Shown piece after piece: positions 8,019 to 16,757 of a stretch of DNA of 64,000 nt. The notes under the pieces were generated by a model. The model had not been told where the DNA came from and did not search any database. It saw nothing but the letters and a program-made list of their open reading frames with translations. The DNA comes from Micromonospora luteifusca (GTDB lineage Bacteria; Actinomycetota; Actinomycetes; Mycobacteriales; Micromonosporaceae). A program made the position numbers and the translations under genes. Within the stretch, counting starts at the first letter, position 1. Each line of letters starts with the position of its first letter. Location: NCBI RefSeq assembly GCF_016907275.1, contig NZ_JAFBBP010000001.1, positions 6,190,001 through 6,254,000 of the forward strand, read 5' to 3'.

Positions 8019-8471
8019 TTACCCATCGGTTGGTTCCTGCTCGCGCAGGAGCGTGCGGGTTCGCATGAGTGCGAAGCCGAGCAGGTTCAGCCCTCGCCAT
8101 CGTGCGGGGTCGGTGGCGTGCGGGTGATCGGCGGCCAGGCCGATGCCCCAGACCCGGTCGGGTGGACTGGCCTCCACGAGCACCCGCTCACCGGTGCCGA
8201 GCAGGTAGGAGCGCAGCGCAAGTTGCTGGCCGAACTTCGCCGCGTTGCCGGCCACCACGATGTCGTAGCGGTGCTGCTCCCATGTCTGCTGGTTGAAGCC
8301 GGTGACCTGCTGGCCGAGGGCCTTTGCCGCGTGCGGGTGCGCCACCGCCAGAATCTGGGCGGCGATCGCTTGGTCGCCGAACAGGGTGGCCTTGCGCCAC
8401 ATCATGTAGTGCTCGGCCGTGGCGAAGCGCAGCCCGTCGATGGCGAACGGTGCCGGCCACCACTGACTCAA
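8019..8471 (-). CDS. NADAR-family protein (YbiA/DUF1768-like), N-terminus short
   Basis: A 150-residue protein matching the NADAR/YbiA family (N-glycosidases acting on ADP-ribose or riboflavin-pathway derivatives). It shows SQWWPAPFAIDGLRFATAEH, YMMWRKATLFGD, VWGIGLAADHP and WRGLNLLGFALM. The only possible start is TTG at 8471, because an in-frame TAG lies 12 codons upstream. This leaves out the roughly 20-30 residues (first beta strand) that normally precede the LSQWWP motif. The gene abuts the 3' end of the AraC gene (24 nt). Either the family member is naturally short or its 5' end was lost by deletion. Confidence 0.65.
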   Translation of the reverse strand: MSQWWPAPFAIDGLRFATAEHYMMWRKATLFGDQAIAAQILAVAHPHAAKALGQQVTGFNQQTWEQHRYDIVVAGNAAKFGQQLALRSYLLGTGERVLVEASPPDRVWGIGLAADHPHATDPARWRGLNLLGFALMRTRTLLREQEPTDG

Positions 8472-8495
8472 GCAACCGGCCCCGATGCAACGCGG

Positions 8496-9434
8496 CTATT
8501 CATGTGCGGCCACTCGGTGCTTCCGAGGGCTCACCCCGCGGCGACGTTTGAAGGCGGTGCTCAGGGCGAAGGGGCTGCCGTAGCCGACCTTATGGGCGAC
8601 CGTACTGACGGTGGCGTCCCGCTCGCGGAGCAGGTCGGCGGCAAGGGCCAGCCGCCACTCGGTGAGGTATGACATGGGCGGTTCGCCGACCAGCGCGGTG
8701 AACCGGCGGGCCAGCGCGGCCCGGGAGACCCCGGTCTGGGCAGCCAGTGACGCCACGGTCCAAGGTTCGGCGGGGTTGTTGTGGAGTATCCGCAGAGCCC
8801 GGCCGACCACGGGGTCGCTGTGTGCCTTGTACCAGGCAGGAGCCTTGGCCCCGGGGCGGGCGAACCATTCGCGCAGCGTGGCGATCAGCAGAAGGTCGAG
8901 CAGGCGGTCGAGCACGGCTTCCTGGCCGGGGTCGTCCTTCACGATCTCGGTGGCCAGTAGCGGAACCAGCGGCGAGTCCCAGGACTCGCGCGGGACGAGC
9001 ACCAGCGGCGGCAGCGCGCCCATCAGGCGTTGACCAACCGCGCCCTGCATCGTGTACGTGCCGGTGAGCAGGATCGTCGGACCGTCCAGCCCGTTGCCCC
9101 AGGTGCGGACGCCCAGCTGGGTCATCTCGAACAGTTCCTGGCCGTCCGGCGTGGTGCAGCGCTGGCCCGGATGGATGACCACCTGCGGTGTCGTGGCCGG
9201 GTCGTCGGCGACGCGGTACGGGTGGGTGCCCCGGATGATCGCTACGTCCCCGGGGCCGAGCCGCACGGCCACACCCTCATCGGGGACGATCCAGGCGTCG
9301 CCTCGGACGATGGTCACCAGGGTGAGCGGCGCCTCGTCCTTGATGGCTATCGACCAGGGCGGGGTCAGGATCGAACGGAGCAGGAACGCGCCCTGCGCCC
9401 GGGGGCCGTCGAGAAGACCGGAGACAACATCCAC
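8496..9434 (-). CDS. AraC-family transcriptional regulator with cupin sensor domain
   Basis: A 312-residue regulator. An N-terminal cupin-like domain (about 25-165, VRLGPGDVAIIRGTHPYRV) precedes two helix-turn-helix motifs of the AraC/XylS type (about 205-305; WTVASLAAQTGVSRAALARR and VSTVAHKVGYGSPFALSTAF). It reads away from the NmrA-like gene, with 71 nt between the two start codons. Regulation of that oxidoreductase is the simplest reading, a frequent arrangement for cupin-AraC proteins. The effector is unknown. Confidence 0.9.
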   Translation of the reverse strand: MDVVSGLLDGPRAQGAFLLRSILTPPWSIAIKDEAPLTLVTIVRGDAWIVPDEGVAVRLGPGDVAIIRGTHPYRVADDPATTPQVVIHPGQRCTTPDGQELFEMTQLGVRTWGNGLDGPTILLTGTYTMQGAVGQRLMGALPPLVLVPRESWDSPLVPLLATEIVKDDPGQEAVLDRLLDLLLIATLREWFARPGAKAPAWYKAHSDPVVGRALRILHNNPAEPWTVASLAAQTGVSRAALARRFTALVGEPPMSYLTEWRLALAADLLRERDATVSTVAHKVGYGSPFALSTAFKRRRGVSPRKHRVAAHE

Positions 9435-9505
9435 GTAGACGATTGAACATGAAAACGCGCGTCTTGGCTATGTGCAGTCTCACCGGCCCGGTCTTGAATG
9501 TACTT

Positions 9506-10345
9506 ATGACGAACGAGCAAGAGCGAAACATGATCCTGGTCCTGGGTGGCACGGGCAAGACCGGCCGCCGCGTCGTAGAGCGGTTGCGGGACGCGGGAGT
9601 GCCGGTCCGGGTCGGTTCCCGGTCCGCCGAGCAGCCCTTCGACTGGACGGACCAGACGACCTGGGCCCCGGTGCTCCGGAATGTCAACGCCGTGTACGTG
9701 TCCTTCTACCCGGACCTCGCGGTGCCGGGCGCTCCCGAGGCCGTCGGCGCGTTCGCCAATCTAGCGGTGGCCTCCGGGGTCACCCGGCTGGTGCTGCTGT
9801 CCGGCCGGGGTGAGGAGGAGGCCCAGGCCGCCGAGAAGCTGATCCAGTCCGCCGGGGCCGAGTGGACGATCCTGCGGTCGAGTTGGTTCAGCCAGAACTT
9901 CAGCGAGGACTATCTGCGGGAGCCGGTGGTGGGTGGCGAAGTGTTTCTCCCGGTCGGGACCGTGCCCGAGCCGTTCGTGGACGCCGACGACATTGCCGAG
10001 GTGGCCGTGGCGGCGCTGACCGGGGGCGGGCACGCGGGGCAGCTCTACGAGTTGACCGGACCGCGGCTGCTGACCTTCGCCGACGCGATCGGTGAGATCG
10101 CCCAGGCAACGGGCCGGCGCATCGACTTCGTTCCGGTCTCCGTCGAGGAATACGCGGGGGCACTGGCCGCCGAGGGTGTGCCGGTGGAGGTCGTCGAGTT
10201 GTTGACGTACCTGTTCACGACCGTGCTGGACGGCCGTAACGCCCTGCTCGCGGACGGGGTGCAGCGTGCCCTGGGTCGTCCGCCGCGCGACTTCACCGAC
10301 TTCGCCAGGGACACCGCCGTCACGGGCGTGTGGGACAGGACGTAG
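9506..10345 (+). CDS. NmrA-like NAD(P)-binding protein
   Basis: About 279 residues with an N-terminal Rossmann motif MILVLGGTGKTGRRVVERL, then VYVSFYPDL, RLVLLSGRGEEEAQAAE and WTILRSSWFSQNFSED. This is an atypical SDR of the NmrA/HSCARG type, either a redox sensor or a quinone/flavin-linked reductase. The start is ATG 9506 or ATG 9530; the Rossmann fold begins directly at 9530, while 9506 has a TTGAAT box 7 nt upstream. It is divergent from and probably controlled by the AraC protein. Confidence 0.85.
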   Translation: MTNEQERNMILVLGGTGKTGRRVVERLRDAGVPVRVGSRSAEQPFDWTDQTTWAPVLRNVNAVYVSFYPDLAVPGAPEAVGAFANLAVASGVTRLVLLSGRGEEEAQAAEKLIQSAGAEWTILRSSWFSQNFSEDYLREPVVGGEVFLPVGTVPEPFVDADDIAEVAVAALTGGGHAGQLYELTGPRLLTFADAIGEIAQATGRRIDFVPVSVEEYAGALAAEGVPVEVVELLTYLFTTVLDGRNALLADGVQRALGRPPRDFTDFARDTAVTGVWDRT

Positions 10346-10376
10346 GAGGCGGAGGCTCGCCGGGTGACGGACGGGA

Positions 10377-11165
10377 TCACGGCCGGGATGACAGGACGGC
10401 GACCTCGGGGAACTCGTCCGGTGAGCCGTAGCCGTGCTCGGCCAGCCAGCGCACGTTGGTCAGGCATCGCAACGACCACCATGCGCGGATGAGGTCGCGG
10501 TCCACGTCGGTGCCGTAGCCGGCGAGGACGTCGCCAAGGTGCTCCTGGTGTCCGAGCGTGAGGATGGCGAGGTCGAAGAGCGCGTCGCCCTGGGATGCCT
10601 CGGACCAGTCGACGACGCCGGTGACCTCGTCACCGGCGACGAAGACGTGGTCGACCTGCAGGTCGCCGTGGATGAACACCGGTGTCCACGGCCGGAGCGC
10701 GGTCTCGGCGAGCCGGCGGTTGCGTGTGACCACGTCGGCGGGAAGGACGTCGTTCGCGACGAACCACTCGCACTCGTCGGCGAGGAGCGATGCGAGCTCG
10801 TCGAGGCTCCGCCCGGGCCATGGCGGCAGCGGCGCGTCGTGCAGCATTCGAGCGGCGGCACCCGCCGCGGCCCACGCGGCCGACGAGGCGGTAGACGGCT
10901 CGCCGAGGTGGCCGAGTGCTGTCCCCGGGAGAGCGGCGAGCGCGAGCACGGGCGGCTTCCGCCACAGGATCTCCGGGGTTGGGATCGGCGCCATTGCCAT
11001 CGCCTCGACCTCGACGTCGGTGCGGGCCTGATCAGCGTCGATCTTCACGAACACGTCGCCGACGCGCAGGGTCGCGCGCTCGCTATGGGCGACGACTACT
11101 TCGACCTCGTCCACGTCCATGTCGGCATCATTGCGCAGATGACCCCCAACGTCGCCTTGCGGCAT
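10377..11165 (-). CDS. Aminoglycoside-phosphotransferase-like kinase (APH family)
   Basis: A 262-residue protein with the APH/choline-kinase fold. The nucleotide-binding strands are in the first third (VGDVFVKIDAD). The catalytic loop VFIHGDLQVDHVFVAGDEV has the base Asp, and the metal-binding motif is GVVDWSEASQGDALFDLAIL. It probably phosphorylates a small hydroxylated molecule. Specific resistance cannot be claimed: many chromosomal actinomycete members of this family have no known drug substrate. Start ATG 11165, or ATG 11120 if the first 15 residues are not translated. Confidence 0.85.
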   Translation of the reverse strand: MPQGDVGGHLRNDADMDVDEVEVVVAHSERATLRVGDVFVKIDADQARTDVEVEAMAMAPIPTPEILWRKPPVLALAALPGTALGHLGEPSTASSAAWAAAGAAARMLHDAPLPPWPGRSLDELASLLADECEWFVANDVLPADVVTRNRRLAETALRPWTPVFIHGDLQVDHVFVAGDEVTGVVDWSEASQGDALFDLAILTLGHQEHLGDVLAGYGTDVDRDLIRAWWSLRCLTNVRWLAEHGYGSPDEFPEVAVLSSRP

Positions 11166-11320
11166 TGTGGGCGTCGATCCGTCGCGTGGGAGCGGGGCGG
11201 CTCGACGCTCGGCGGCCGGCGGCCTGGCTCCAGGACGCCGAGCACGCCGACTGCCCAGGTTGCGGCCGGCCGATGGATCGCTACCCCCTGCGGAGCCGTC
11301 GTCGCACTACCCTCACCAGC

Positions 11321-11884
11321 ATGACGCGTCACCTTGTCGTGCCGGGTCGAGGAGTTCCCTTCCCCGATCACTGGTCGCGCGGCTGGGTCAGGGATTTCCC
11401 GGAGTACCAGTGGGCGCCCGAGCCGCCCGGGCCACCGTACGTCGCCGCCGAACGGGTCGCCGCGTTGCACGCCGCCATCAGCGCCGACAGTGAGCCGGCG
11501 GTCCTCGTGGCGCACAGTGCGGGATGCCTGACCGTTGCTGTCTGGGCGAGCCAGCACGTTGGTCCCGTCCGTGCCGCCCTGCTGGTCACGCCGCCGTACG
11601 TGGATCCGGACTGGACTCCCGATCCTCACGAGGCCGTCGATGTCTTCATCGGCGACGTGCCACGCGAGCCGCTGCCCTTCCGCTCGATCCTGGTCGCTAG
11701 TCGCAACGACCCAAGTGCCACGTTCGAGCAGTTCGAAGCGTACGCGCGAGACTGGGGCTCGGAACTGTTCGACGCGGGCGCAGTCGGGCACCTGGACTCC
11801 AAGACCGGGTTCGGCCCATGGCCCGACGGCCAGCGTCTGGTCCGATCGTTGGCCGTGCGCGCCACGGTCGCGTCACTGGTCTGA
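11321..11884 (+). CDS. RBBP9/YdeN-family serine hydrolase
   Basis: A 187-residue alpha/beta hydrolase of the small RBBP9/YdeN family. It starts MTRHLVVPGRG, the nucleophile elbow is LVAHSAGC, an Asp candidate lies in ASRNDP and the catalytic His in AVGHLDSKTGFGPWPDG. Likely a cytoplasmic esterase or lipase of unknown substrate. A TACCCT box ends 8 nt before the ATG, so the mRNA may be leaderless. The same frame is open about 400 nt upstream but lies antisense to the APH gene. Confidence 0.85.
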   Translation: MTRHLVVPGRGVPFPDHWSRGWVRDFPEYQWAPEPPGPPYVAAERVAALHAAISADSEPAVLVAHSAGCLTVAVWASQHVGPVRAALLVTPPYVDPDWTPDPHEAVDVFIGDVPREPLPFRSILVASRNDPSATFEQFEAYARDWGSELFDAGAVGHLDSKTGFGPWPDGQRLVRSLAVRATVASLV

Positions 11885-12311
11885 GTGGCCGCGCCGATCT
11901 GAGCCGGAGCTGCAGCACCCAGCCTCCGCCGCGGGCGAATCTGAACGAGCGTCTTCGATGCCTTGACACTCCAGATGCGATCGCTAACACTTGTCCGCAA
12001 CACGAATTTAATCAATAGACCACATGGCGGCATACCCGTGGTTGGCTCGTGCGGCACGGTGCCCACCGCCCAAAGCCGCACATCCGCAAGGTATGCACAG
12101 CGCAGTGATGTTAACGCTAACAGGCGTGATCATCGAGCAATCGGCAGCGACACCTGGCACGCCGCCCACCACCGGCTCCCCGCGCCGCCGGCAACGGCAC
12201 CAACCGCGAGACCGCCATCGGCCGAATGGAGTTTCACGCCGACGGCAGCATCCGCCCGTCGTACCGACTCTCCAGCCGATTCGTCAGCGCCTCCGCGAAG
12301 GAGAAGGACCC
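11885..12311 (+). promoter_or_regulatory. Regulatory region of the GH43/GH5 genes with promoter and two LacI-type sites
   Basis: No gene. A promoter candidate is TTGACA (11963-11968), 16 nt, TAACAC (11985-11990). Two LacI-family-like operators are seen: TGCGATCGCTAACA (11976-11989), overlapping the -10, and TGTTAACGCTAACA (12109-12122), a near palindrome with the family's central CG step. They share the right half CGCTAACA. The transcript would have a leader of about 315 nt ending in a good ribosome site (GAAGGAGAAGGACC) at 12297-12310. Confidence 0.65.
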
Positions 12312-13751
12312 ATGTCGAGACTCTTCGCCCGGCTCTGCGCGGTGTCGGTCGCCGCCTGCCTGCTGTTCACCACCTGGTCGGCGGCAACGCCGAAGGAGGC
12401 GGCCGCGCTCGATCCGACCGTCGGCTACCTGATGGCGCACTTCACCGGCGAGTCGTCGACCGACCAACAGATCTACCTCGCCCACAGCACCGACGGCCTG
12501 CGCTGGACGGACCTGAACAACGGCGGGCTCGTACTGCGTTCGACCGTCGGCACCCGAGGCGTTCGCGACCCCGCCCTGGTCCGCTCGCCCGGCGGCGACC
12601 GGTACTGGATGATCGCCACCGATCTGTGCATCGGCTGCGGCCAGGACTGGTCGACCGCGATCAACAACGGCAGTCGCAATCTCGTCGTGTGGGAGTCCAC
12701 CGACCTGGTCAACTGGTCGGCGCCGTGGCTGCTGAACGTCGCCGGCGCGATCCCGGACGGACGCAACGCCTGGGCTCCGGAGGCGATCTGGAACCCGGCC
12801 ACCGGCGACTACGTCCTCTACTGGGCGACGAACGTCCCGCTCAACGGGGTGACCAAGCACCGCATCTACTACGCGCGCACGGCGAGCTTCCGCAGCATCA
12901 CGACGCCGCAGGTCTACATCAGCCGGCCGGGCAGCCAGGAGATCATCGACACCCAGATCGTCGAGGTACCGACCGGCGTCGGCGCCTACCGTTACGTCCG
13001 GGCCTCCCGGGACGGTCAGATCGCCATCGAAGGCAGCAACTCCATCCTCGGCACCTGGACCAACCTCGGCACCCTGTCCGGCATCGGGCTGACGGGCGCA
13101 CAGGTCGAAGGCCCGATGTGGATGAAATTCAACTCCCGCGACGAGTGGGTTCTCTACCTTGACCAGTACTCCACCGGGCGCGGCTACCTGCCTGTCCTGA
13201 CCACCAATCCGTCGAACCCGGGCGGCTACCGGCTGCCGGCGTCCGGCTCGTACGCCATGGGCGGCACCAGGAAGCGGCACGGAACGATCCTCAACCTGAC
13301 CGCCGCCGAGCAGAACCGCGTGCTCGCCCGCTGGCCCGCCACCGCGGTCACCCGCATCCAGTCGTACAACTTCCAGGACCGGTTCGTGCGGCACGCCGAT
13401 TACGACGTCCGCATCGACCCGAATGTCAGCCCCGCCCAGGACGGCCAGTGGCGGCTGGTGCCCGGCCTCGTCGGCTCCGGCACGGTCTCCATCCAGTCGG
13501 TCAAATACCCGGGCTACTACCTGCGCCACTACGGGTTCGACTTCCGGCTGGAAGCCAACGACGCCACCGCCACCTTCGCCGCCGACGCCACCTTCCGGCA
13601 AGTCGCCGGCCTCGCCAACTCCTCGTGGACGTCGTTCCAGTCCTACAGCCACCCGGACCGCTACATCCGGCACTACAGCTACCTGCTCCGGCTCGACCCG
13701 GTCGCCGACGCGCAGAGCCGTGCCGACGCCACCTTCCGCGTGACCAGCTGA
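12312..13751 (+). CDS. Secreted GH43 glycoside hydrolase with C-terminal AbfB (CBM42) domain
   Basis: A 479-residue secreted enzyme: signal peptide about 1-34 (hydrophobic core VSVAACLLFTTWSAA), five-bladed GH43 domain about 38-335, AbfB arabinose-binding domain about 345-479. GH43 landmarks are GYLMAHFTGES, RGVRDPALVRSPGGDRYW with the conserved Asp, and AQVEGPMWMKF with the acid Glu. The AbfB module shows three repeats of the type FQSYSHPDRYIRHYSYLLRL. The family cleaves alpha-L-arabinofuranosyl or beta-xylosyl links; the AbfB module points to arabinoxylan or arabinan. ATG 12312 is chosen for its strong ribosome site; upstream in-frame codons lack coding character. GH5 follows after 37 nt, so the two likely form an operon under the LacI-type sites. 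Confidence 0.9.
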   Translation: MSRLFARLCAVSVAACLLFTTWSAATPKEAAALDPTVGYLMAHFTGESSTDQQIYLAHSTDGLRWTDLNNGGLVLRSTVGTRGVRDPALVRSPGGDRYWMIATDLCIGCGQDWSTAINNGSRNLVVWESTDLVNWSAPWLLNVAGAIPDGRNAWAPEAIWNPATGDYVLYWATNVPLNGVTKHRIYYARTASFRSITTPQVYISRPGSQEIIDTQIVEVPTGVGAYRYVRASRDGQIAIEGSNSILGTWTNLGTLSGIGLTGAQVEGPMWMKFNSRDEWVLYLDQYSTGRGYLPVLTTNPSNPGGYRLPASGSYAMGGTRKRHGTILNLTAAEQNRVLARWPATAVTRIQSYNFQDRFVRHADYDVRIDPNVSPAQDGQWRLVPGLVGSGTVSIQSVKYPGYYLRHYGFDFRLEANDATATFAADATFRQVAGLANSSWTSFQSYSHPDRYIRHYSYLLRLDPVADAQSRADATFRVTS

Positions 13752-13788
13752 ACTCTCTGCACCTTCGAACCCGGAGAGGCAAGATCTA

Positions 13789-15294
13789 GTGATTGGACAT
13801 CGCATGGAACGGATCAGCCGGTCGTTGCGCCGGACGATGGTCGCCCTGGTGACCGCGATGACGGCGATGGTCGGCGGTGTGGTCTTCGTTGCGTCGTCGC
13901 CTGCCACTGCCGCCACCAACCAGTTCCGAGGCATGAACTGGGCCATGTTGGGTGACAATTTCAAGACCAGCCCGCTCGTCGTGCAGGGCCTCAGCGCGTC
14001 GGACAGCAATGCGACCGTACGGGCCAAGGCCAATGCGCTCTACGACGACATGGCATCCACCATGGGGATCAACACCATCCGGTTGCCCATCAACACCCAC
14101 ACGGTGGGTACTGCCTGGTGGGAGGCGTACCGAGGTGCCATCGACGCCGCCACCGCCCGCGGATTCAAAGTCATCCTCGCCTACTGGGAGGACGGTGCCG
14201 CCTCCGGCGGCAGAATCACGAATCTCGCCGCGTGGAACGCGATGTGGTCCACGGTGACCAACGCGTACGGCTCGAACACGAACGTCTACTTCGAGCCGAT
14301 GAACGAGCCGCACGGTTACAGCTCGGCGGAGTGGCGCAACGTCGCCGCGAACTGGCTCACCTACCACTACTCGGCGGTGCCCAGCCGGGTGTTGATCGGT
14401 GGCACCGGCTTCAGCCAGGACCTGCGCGACATCTGCAACGACAGCCGCTTCAACGCGACGCTGCTGTCCTTCCACTACTACGCCTTTTTCTACGGCGCGA
14501 TGACCTACGACGCCTTCCGCAGCCACATCCAGGCCCGCCTCGGCAACTGCGCCTCCCGCGCGGTCGCGACCGAGTTCGGCGCGCCCATGAACGACGGCCG
14601 CAACTACGCCGACGCCGGCAGCACCGACAACTTCGTGCGCTACATCCGGGCCATGGCCCAGGTCATGCGGGACAACCAGATGGGCGGCACCTACTGGCCC
14701 GCCCTCGGTGGCAAGACCGGCACCATTGGCTACGACTGGTACTCGATGTTCGCCCTCACCGGCAGCGGCACCGACCTCAACCTGACCGTCCGCAACACCT
14801 CCGGCGCGGATCGGATCCGGTACGCGTGGGGCGACGCCATCGGCGGCGACCCGACGACGCCTCCACCGTCGACGGGGACGTTCTACCGGATCACCGTGCG
14901 GCACAGCGGCAAGGCCATGGACGTCCAGTCACCGAACACCGACAACGGCGCACGTGTCGGTCAGTACACGTACGGCGGCAATGCCTGGCAGCAGTGGCAG
15001 TTCCAGGATGCCGGCAGCGGCTACTGGCGCATCGTCAGCCGAAACAGCGGCAAGTGCCTCGACGTGGTGAGCGCGTCGACCGCCGACGGTGCCGAACTCG
15101 TCCAGTACACCTGCGGCACCGGGACCAACCAGCAGTTCCAGATGGTCTCCAACGGCAGCTACTTCCAGCTCCGGGCGCGACACAGCGGCAAATGCGTGGA
15201 CGTACCGGCCGCATCGACCGCGGACGGCGTGGTCCTCAAGCAGTATTCGTGCAACACCGGCACCAACCAGCAGTGGTCACGCACGGCCGTCTGA
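13789..15294 (+). CDS. Secreted GH5 glycoside hydrolase with CBM13 (ricin B) domain
   Basis: A 501-residue secreted enzyme: signal peptide about 1-42 (ending SPATAA), GH5 TIM-barrel about 45-350, Pro/Thr linker (PTTPPPSTG, about 362-370), C-terminal beta-trefoil CBM13 about 370-501 with repeats ending in QQWQF, NQQFQM and NQQWSR. The acid/base is E173 in FEPMNEPHG and the nucleophile E262 in VATEFGAPM. GH5 covers endoglucanases, mannanases and xylan-acting enzymes; the subfamily cannot be fixed by eye. Next to GH43-AbfB, hemicellulose or cellulose is the likely target. The GTG start at 13789 has GGAGAGG upstream; ATG 13804 is an alternative. Confidence 0.9.
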   Translation: MIGHRMERISRSLRRTMVALVTAMTAMVGGVVFVASSPATAATNQFRGMNWAMLGDNFKTSPLVVQGLSASDSNATVRAKANALYDDMASTMGINTIRLPINTHTVGTAWWEAYRGAIDAATARGFKVILAYWEDGAASGGRITNLAAWNAMWSTVTNAYGSNTNVYFEPMNEPHGYSSAEWRNVAANWLTYHYSAVPSRVLIGGTGFSQDLRDICNDSRFNATLLSFHYYAFFYGAMTYDAFRSHIQARLGNCASRAVATEFGAPMNDGRNYADAGSTDNFVRYIRAMAQVMRDNQMGGTYWPALGGKTGTIGYDWYSMFALTGSGTDLNLTVRNTSGADRIRYAWGDAIGGDPTTPPPSTGTFYRITVRHSGKAMDVQSPNTDNGARVGQYTYGGNAWQQWQFQDAGSGYWRIVSRNSGKCLDVVSASTADGAELVQYTCGTGTNQQFQMVSNGSYFQLRARHSGKCVDVPAASTADGVVLKQYSCNTGTNQQWSRTAV

Positions 15295-15482
15295 CGAACG
15301 TCTCCGGTCACCGCATGATCATCGATGGTTCGTGAGGACAACCGAAGATCGTGCGGTGGCCGCGGGCCACAGCGCAACCCCCACCGGGTGGCGAGCCATC
15401 CTTGCCGAAGCGGCGCGGCGGCCACCAGCGGATACCGCATTCGTGGTATGCCGCCGGCCGCCATCTTCCGTACCGTGAGCGG

Positions 15483-16757
15483 GTGACGTTCGAGGCGTTG
15501 CGGCGCTGGTGGGCGACGGTGCCGCCGTGGGTCGGCGAGTCGGCCCTGGTGGTCGTCGTGGCGGTGGCGACCGTCTTCCGGATCCGGGCCGGCGTGCTGC
15601 AGCCCGGGGACCGGCCGCCGGACCAGGCGGCGTACCTGCTCGGGCTGGCCATGTCGACGGTGCTGCCGCTGCGCCGCCGCTGGCCGGCGCTGGTGCTCAC
15701 GCTGGTCACGGTGGGCTGGCTGGCGTACCACATCCTCGACTACCCGGGTGGGGCGCCGGCCGCGCCGATCTGGGTCGCGCTCTACACCGGTGCCGCCGCG
15801 ACCGACCGGGCCGCGTCGATGCTCGTCGCCGCGTTCCTGATCGCGTCCGATCTGCAGGGGCGCGTCGCCACTCACCACCTCGACCCCCTCGATCCCACTC
15901 TGGACGGCTCGTTCGGTGTCTTCATCGCCGCGCTCCTGCTCGGCGAGGCCGCGCGCAGCCGCCGCCACTGGCAGGCCGAGACCCGGGCCCGGCTCGCGCT
16001 GCTCACCGCCGAGCGGGATCGGGCGGCCGAGGACCGGGACCGGGCCGCGGCGGAGCGCCTTGCCCGGGAACGGATCCGCATTGCCCAGGAGCTGCACGAC
16101 ATCACGGCGCACACGATCGCGGTGATCGGGGTACAGGCCGGGGTGGCGGCGGAGACGCTGAAGGACTCGCCCGAGCAGGCCCGGGCGGCGCTCGGCGCCG
16201 TACGCCAGGCGAGCCGGGAGGCGATGCGCGACCTGCGCGCGGCGGTGGGAGTACTGCGCGACGGCACCCCGGCCACGGCCGATCCGCCCGGCGACGCCGA
16301 TCCGGCGGACACCGGTTCACCCGAGGGCGTCCCGCTCGGCGCCGCACCGGTCCAACCGGAGCCGCCGGCGCCGAGCCTCGACCGGCTACCGGTGATGGCC
16401 CGAGCCTGCGGGGCCGGAGACGGACCGACGGTGGCGCTCACCTGGCGCGGCGACCGCCGGCCACTGCCCCGGGCGGTCGAAGCGACCGCGTACCGGATCG
16501 CCCAGGAGTCGCTGACCAACGTGCTGCGGCATGCCGCAGCCAACCGGGTCGACGTCACCGTGGAGTATCTGCCGGACGGACTGCGACTGGAGATTGTCGA
16601 CGATGGCACTCAGCCGGCCACACCGGGGACCGGATTCGGCATCCGCGGGATGGCGGAGCGGGCCGGCAGCCTCGGCGGCTGGCTGACCGCCGGCTCGGAG
16701 CCGGCCGGCGGCTTCCGGGTGCGGGCCTGGCTGCCGGTACGGGAGGCGACGACGTGA
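15483..16757 (+). CDS. NarL-type sensor histidine kinase
   Basis: About 424 residues. Four to five N-terminal transmembrane segments (about 15-150) contain little extracytoplasmic sequence. A helical stretch rich in Arg/Ala/Glu leads into a HisKA_3 dimerisation helix with RIAQELHDITAHTIAVIGVQ (phospho-accepting His), then a HATPase_c domain (RIAQESLTNVLRHAAANRV, VDDGTQPATPGTGFGIRGM). The family phosphorylates NarL/LuxR-type regulators. The GTG at 15483 is chosen because the frame upstream is not protein-like. It overlaps its response regulator by 4 nt (GTGA). The signal is unknown; it lies between two cell-wall-polysaccharide gene groups, but nothing ties it to them directly. Confidence 0.88.
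   Translation: MTFEALRRWWATVPPWVGESALVVVVAVATVFRIRAGVLQPGDRPPDQAAYLLGLAMSTVLPLRRRWPALVLTLVTVGWLAYHILDYPGGAPAAPIWVALYTGAAATDRAASMLVAAFLIASDLQGRVATHHLDPLDPTLDGSFGVFIAALLLGEAARSRRHWQAETRARLALLTAERDRAAEDRDRAAAERLARERIRIAQELHDITAHTIAVIGVQAGVAAETLKDSPEQARAALGAVRQASREAMRDLRAAVGVLRDGTPATADPPGDADPADTGSPEGVPLGAAPVQPEPPAPSLDRLPVMARACGAGDGPTVALTWRGDRRPLPRAVEATAYRIAQESLTNVLRHAAANRVDVTVEYLPDGLRLEIVDDGTQPATPGTGFGIRGMAERAGSLGGWLTAGSEPAGGFRVRAWLPVREATT

Noticed and set aside
10916..11320. N-terminal extension of the RBBP9-like hydrolase
   Set aside because: Antisense to the phosphotransferase gene; the hydrolase fold starts at ATG 11321.
12024..12311. N-terminal extension of the GH43 gene
   Set aside because: Pro/Arg-rich, precedes a complete signal peptide, and ATG 12312 has a strong ribosome site; the LacI-type operator also falls inside it.
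12234..14033. 599-codon minus-strand frame opposite GH43/GH5
   Set aside because: Shadow of two clearly identified secreted enzymes; no domains.
15509..16753. Arg/Gly-rich frame upstream of and fused to the response regulator
   Set aside because: Out of frame within the histidine kinase; the regulator starts at GTG 16754.
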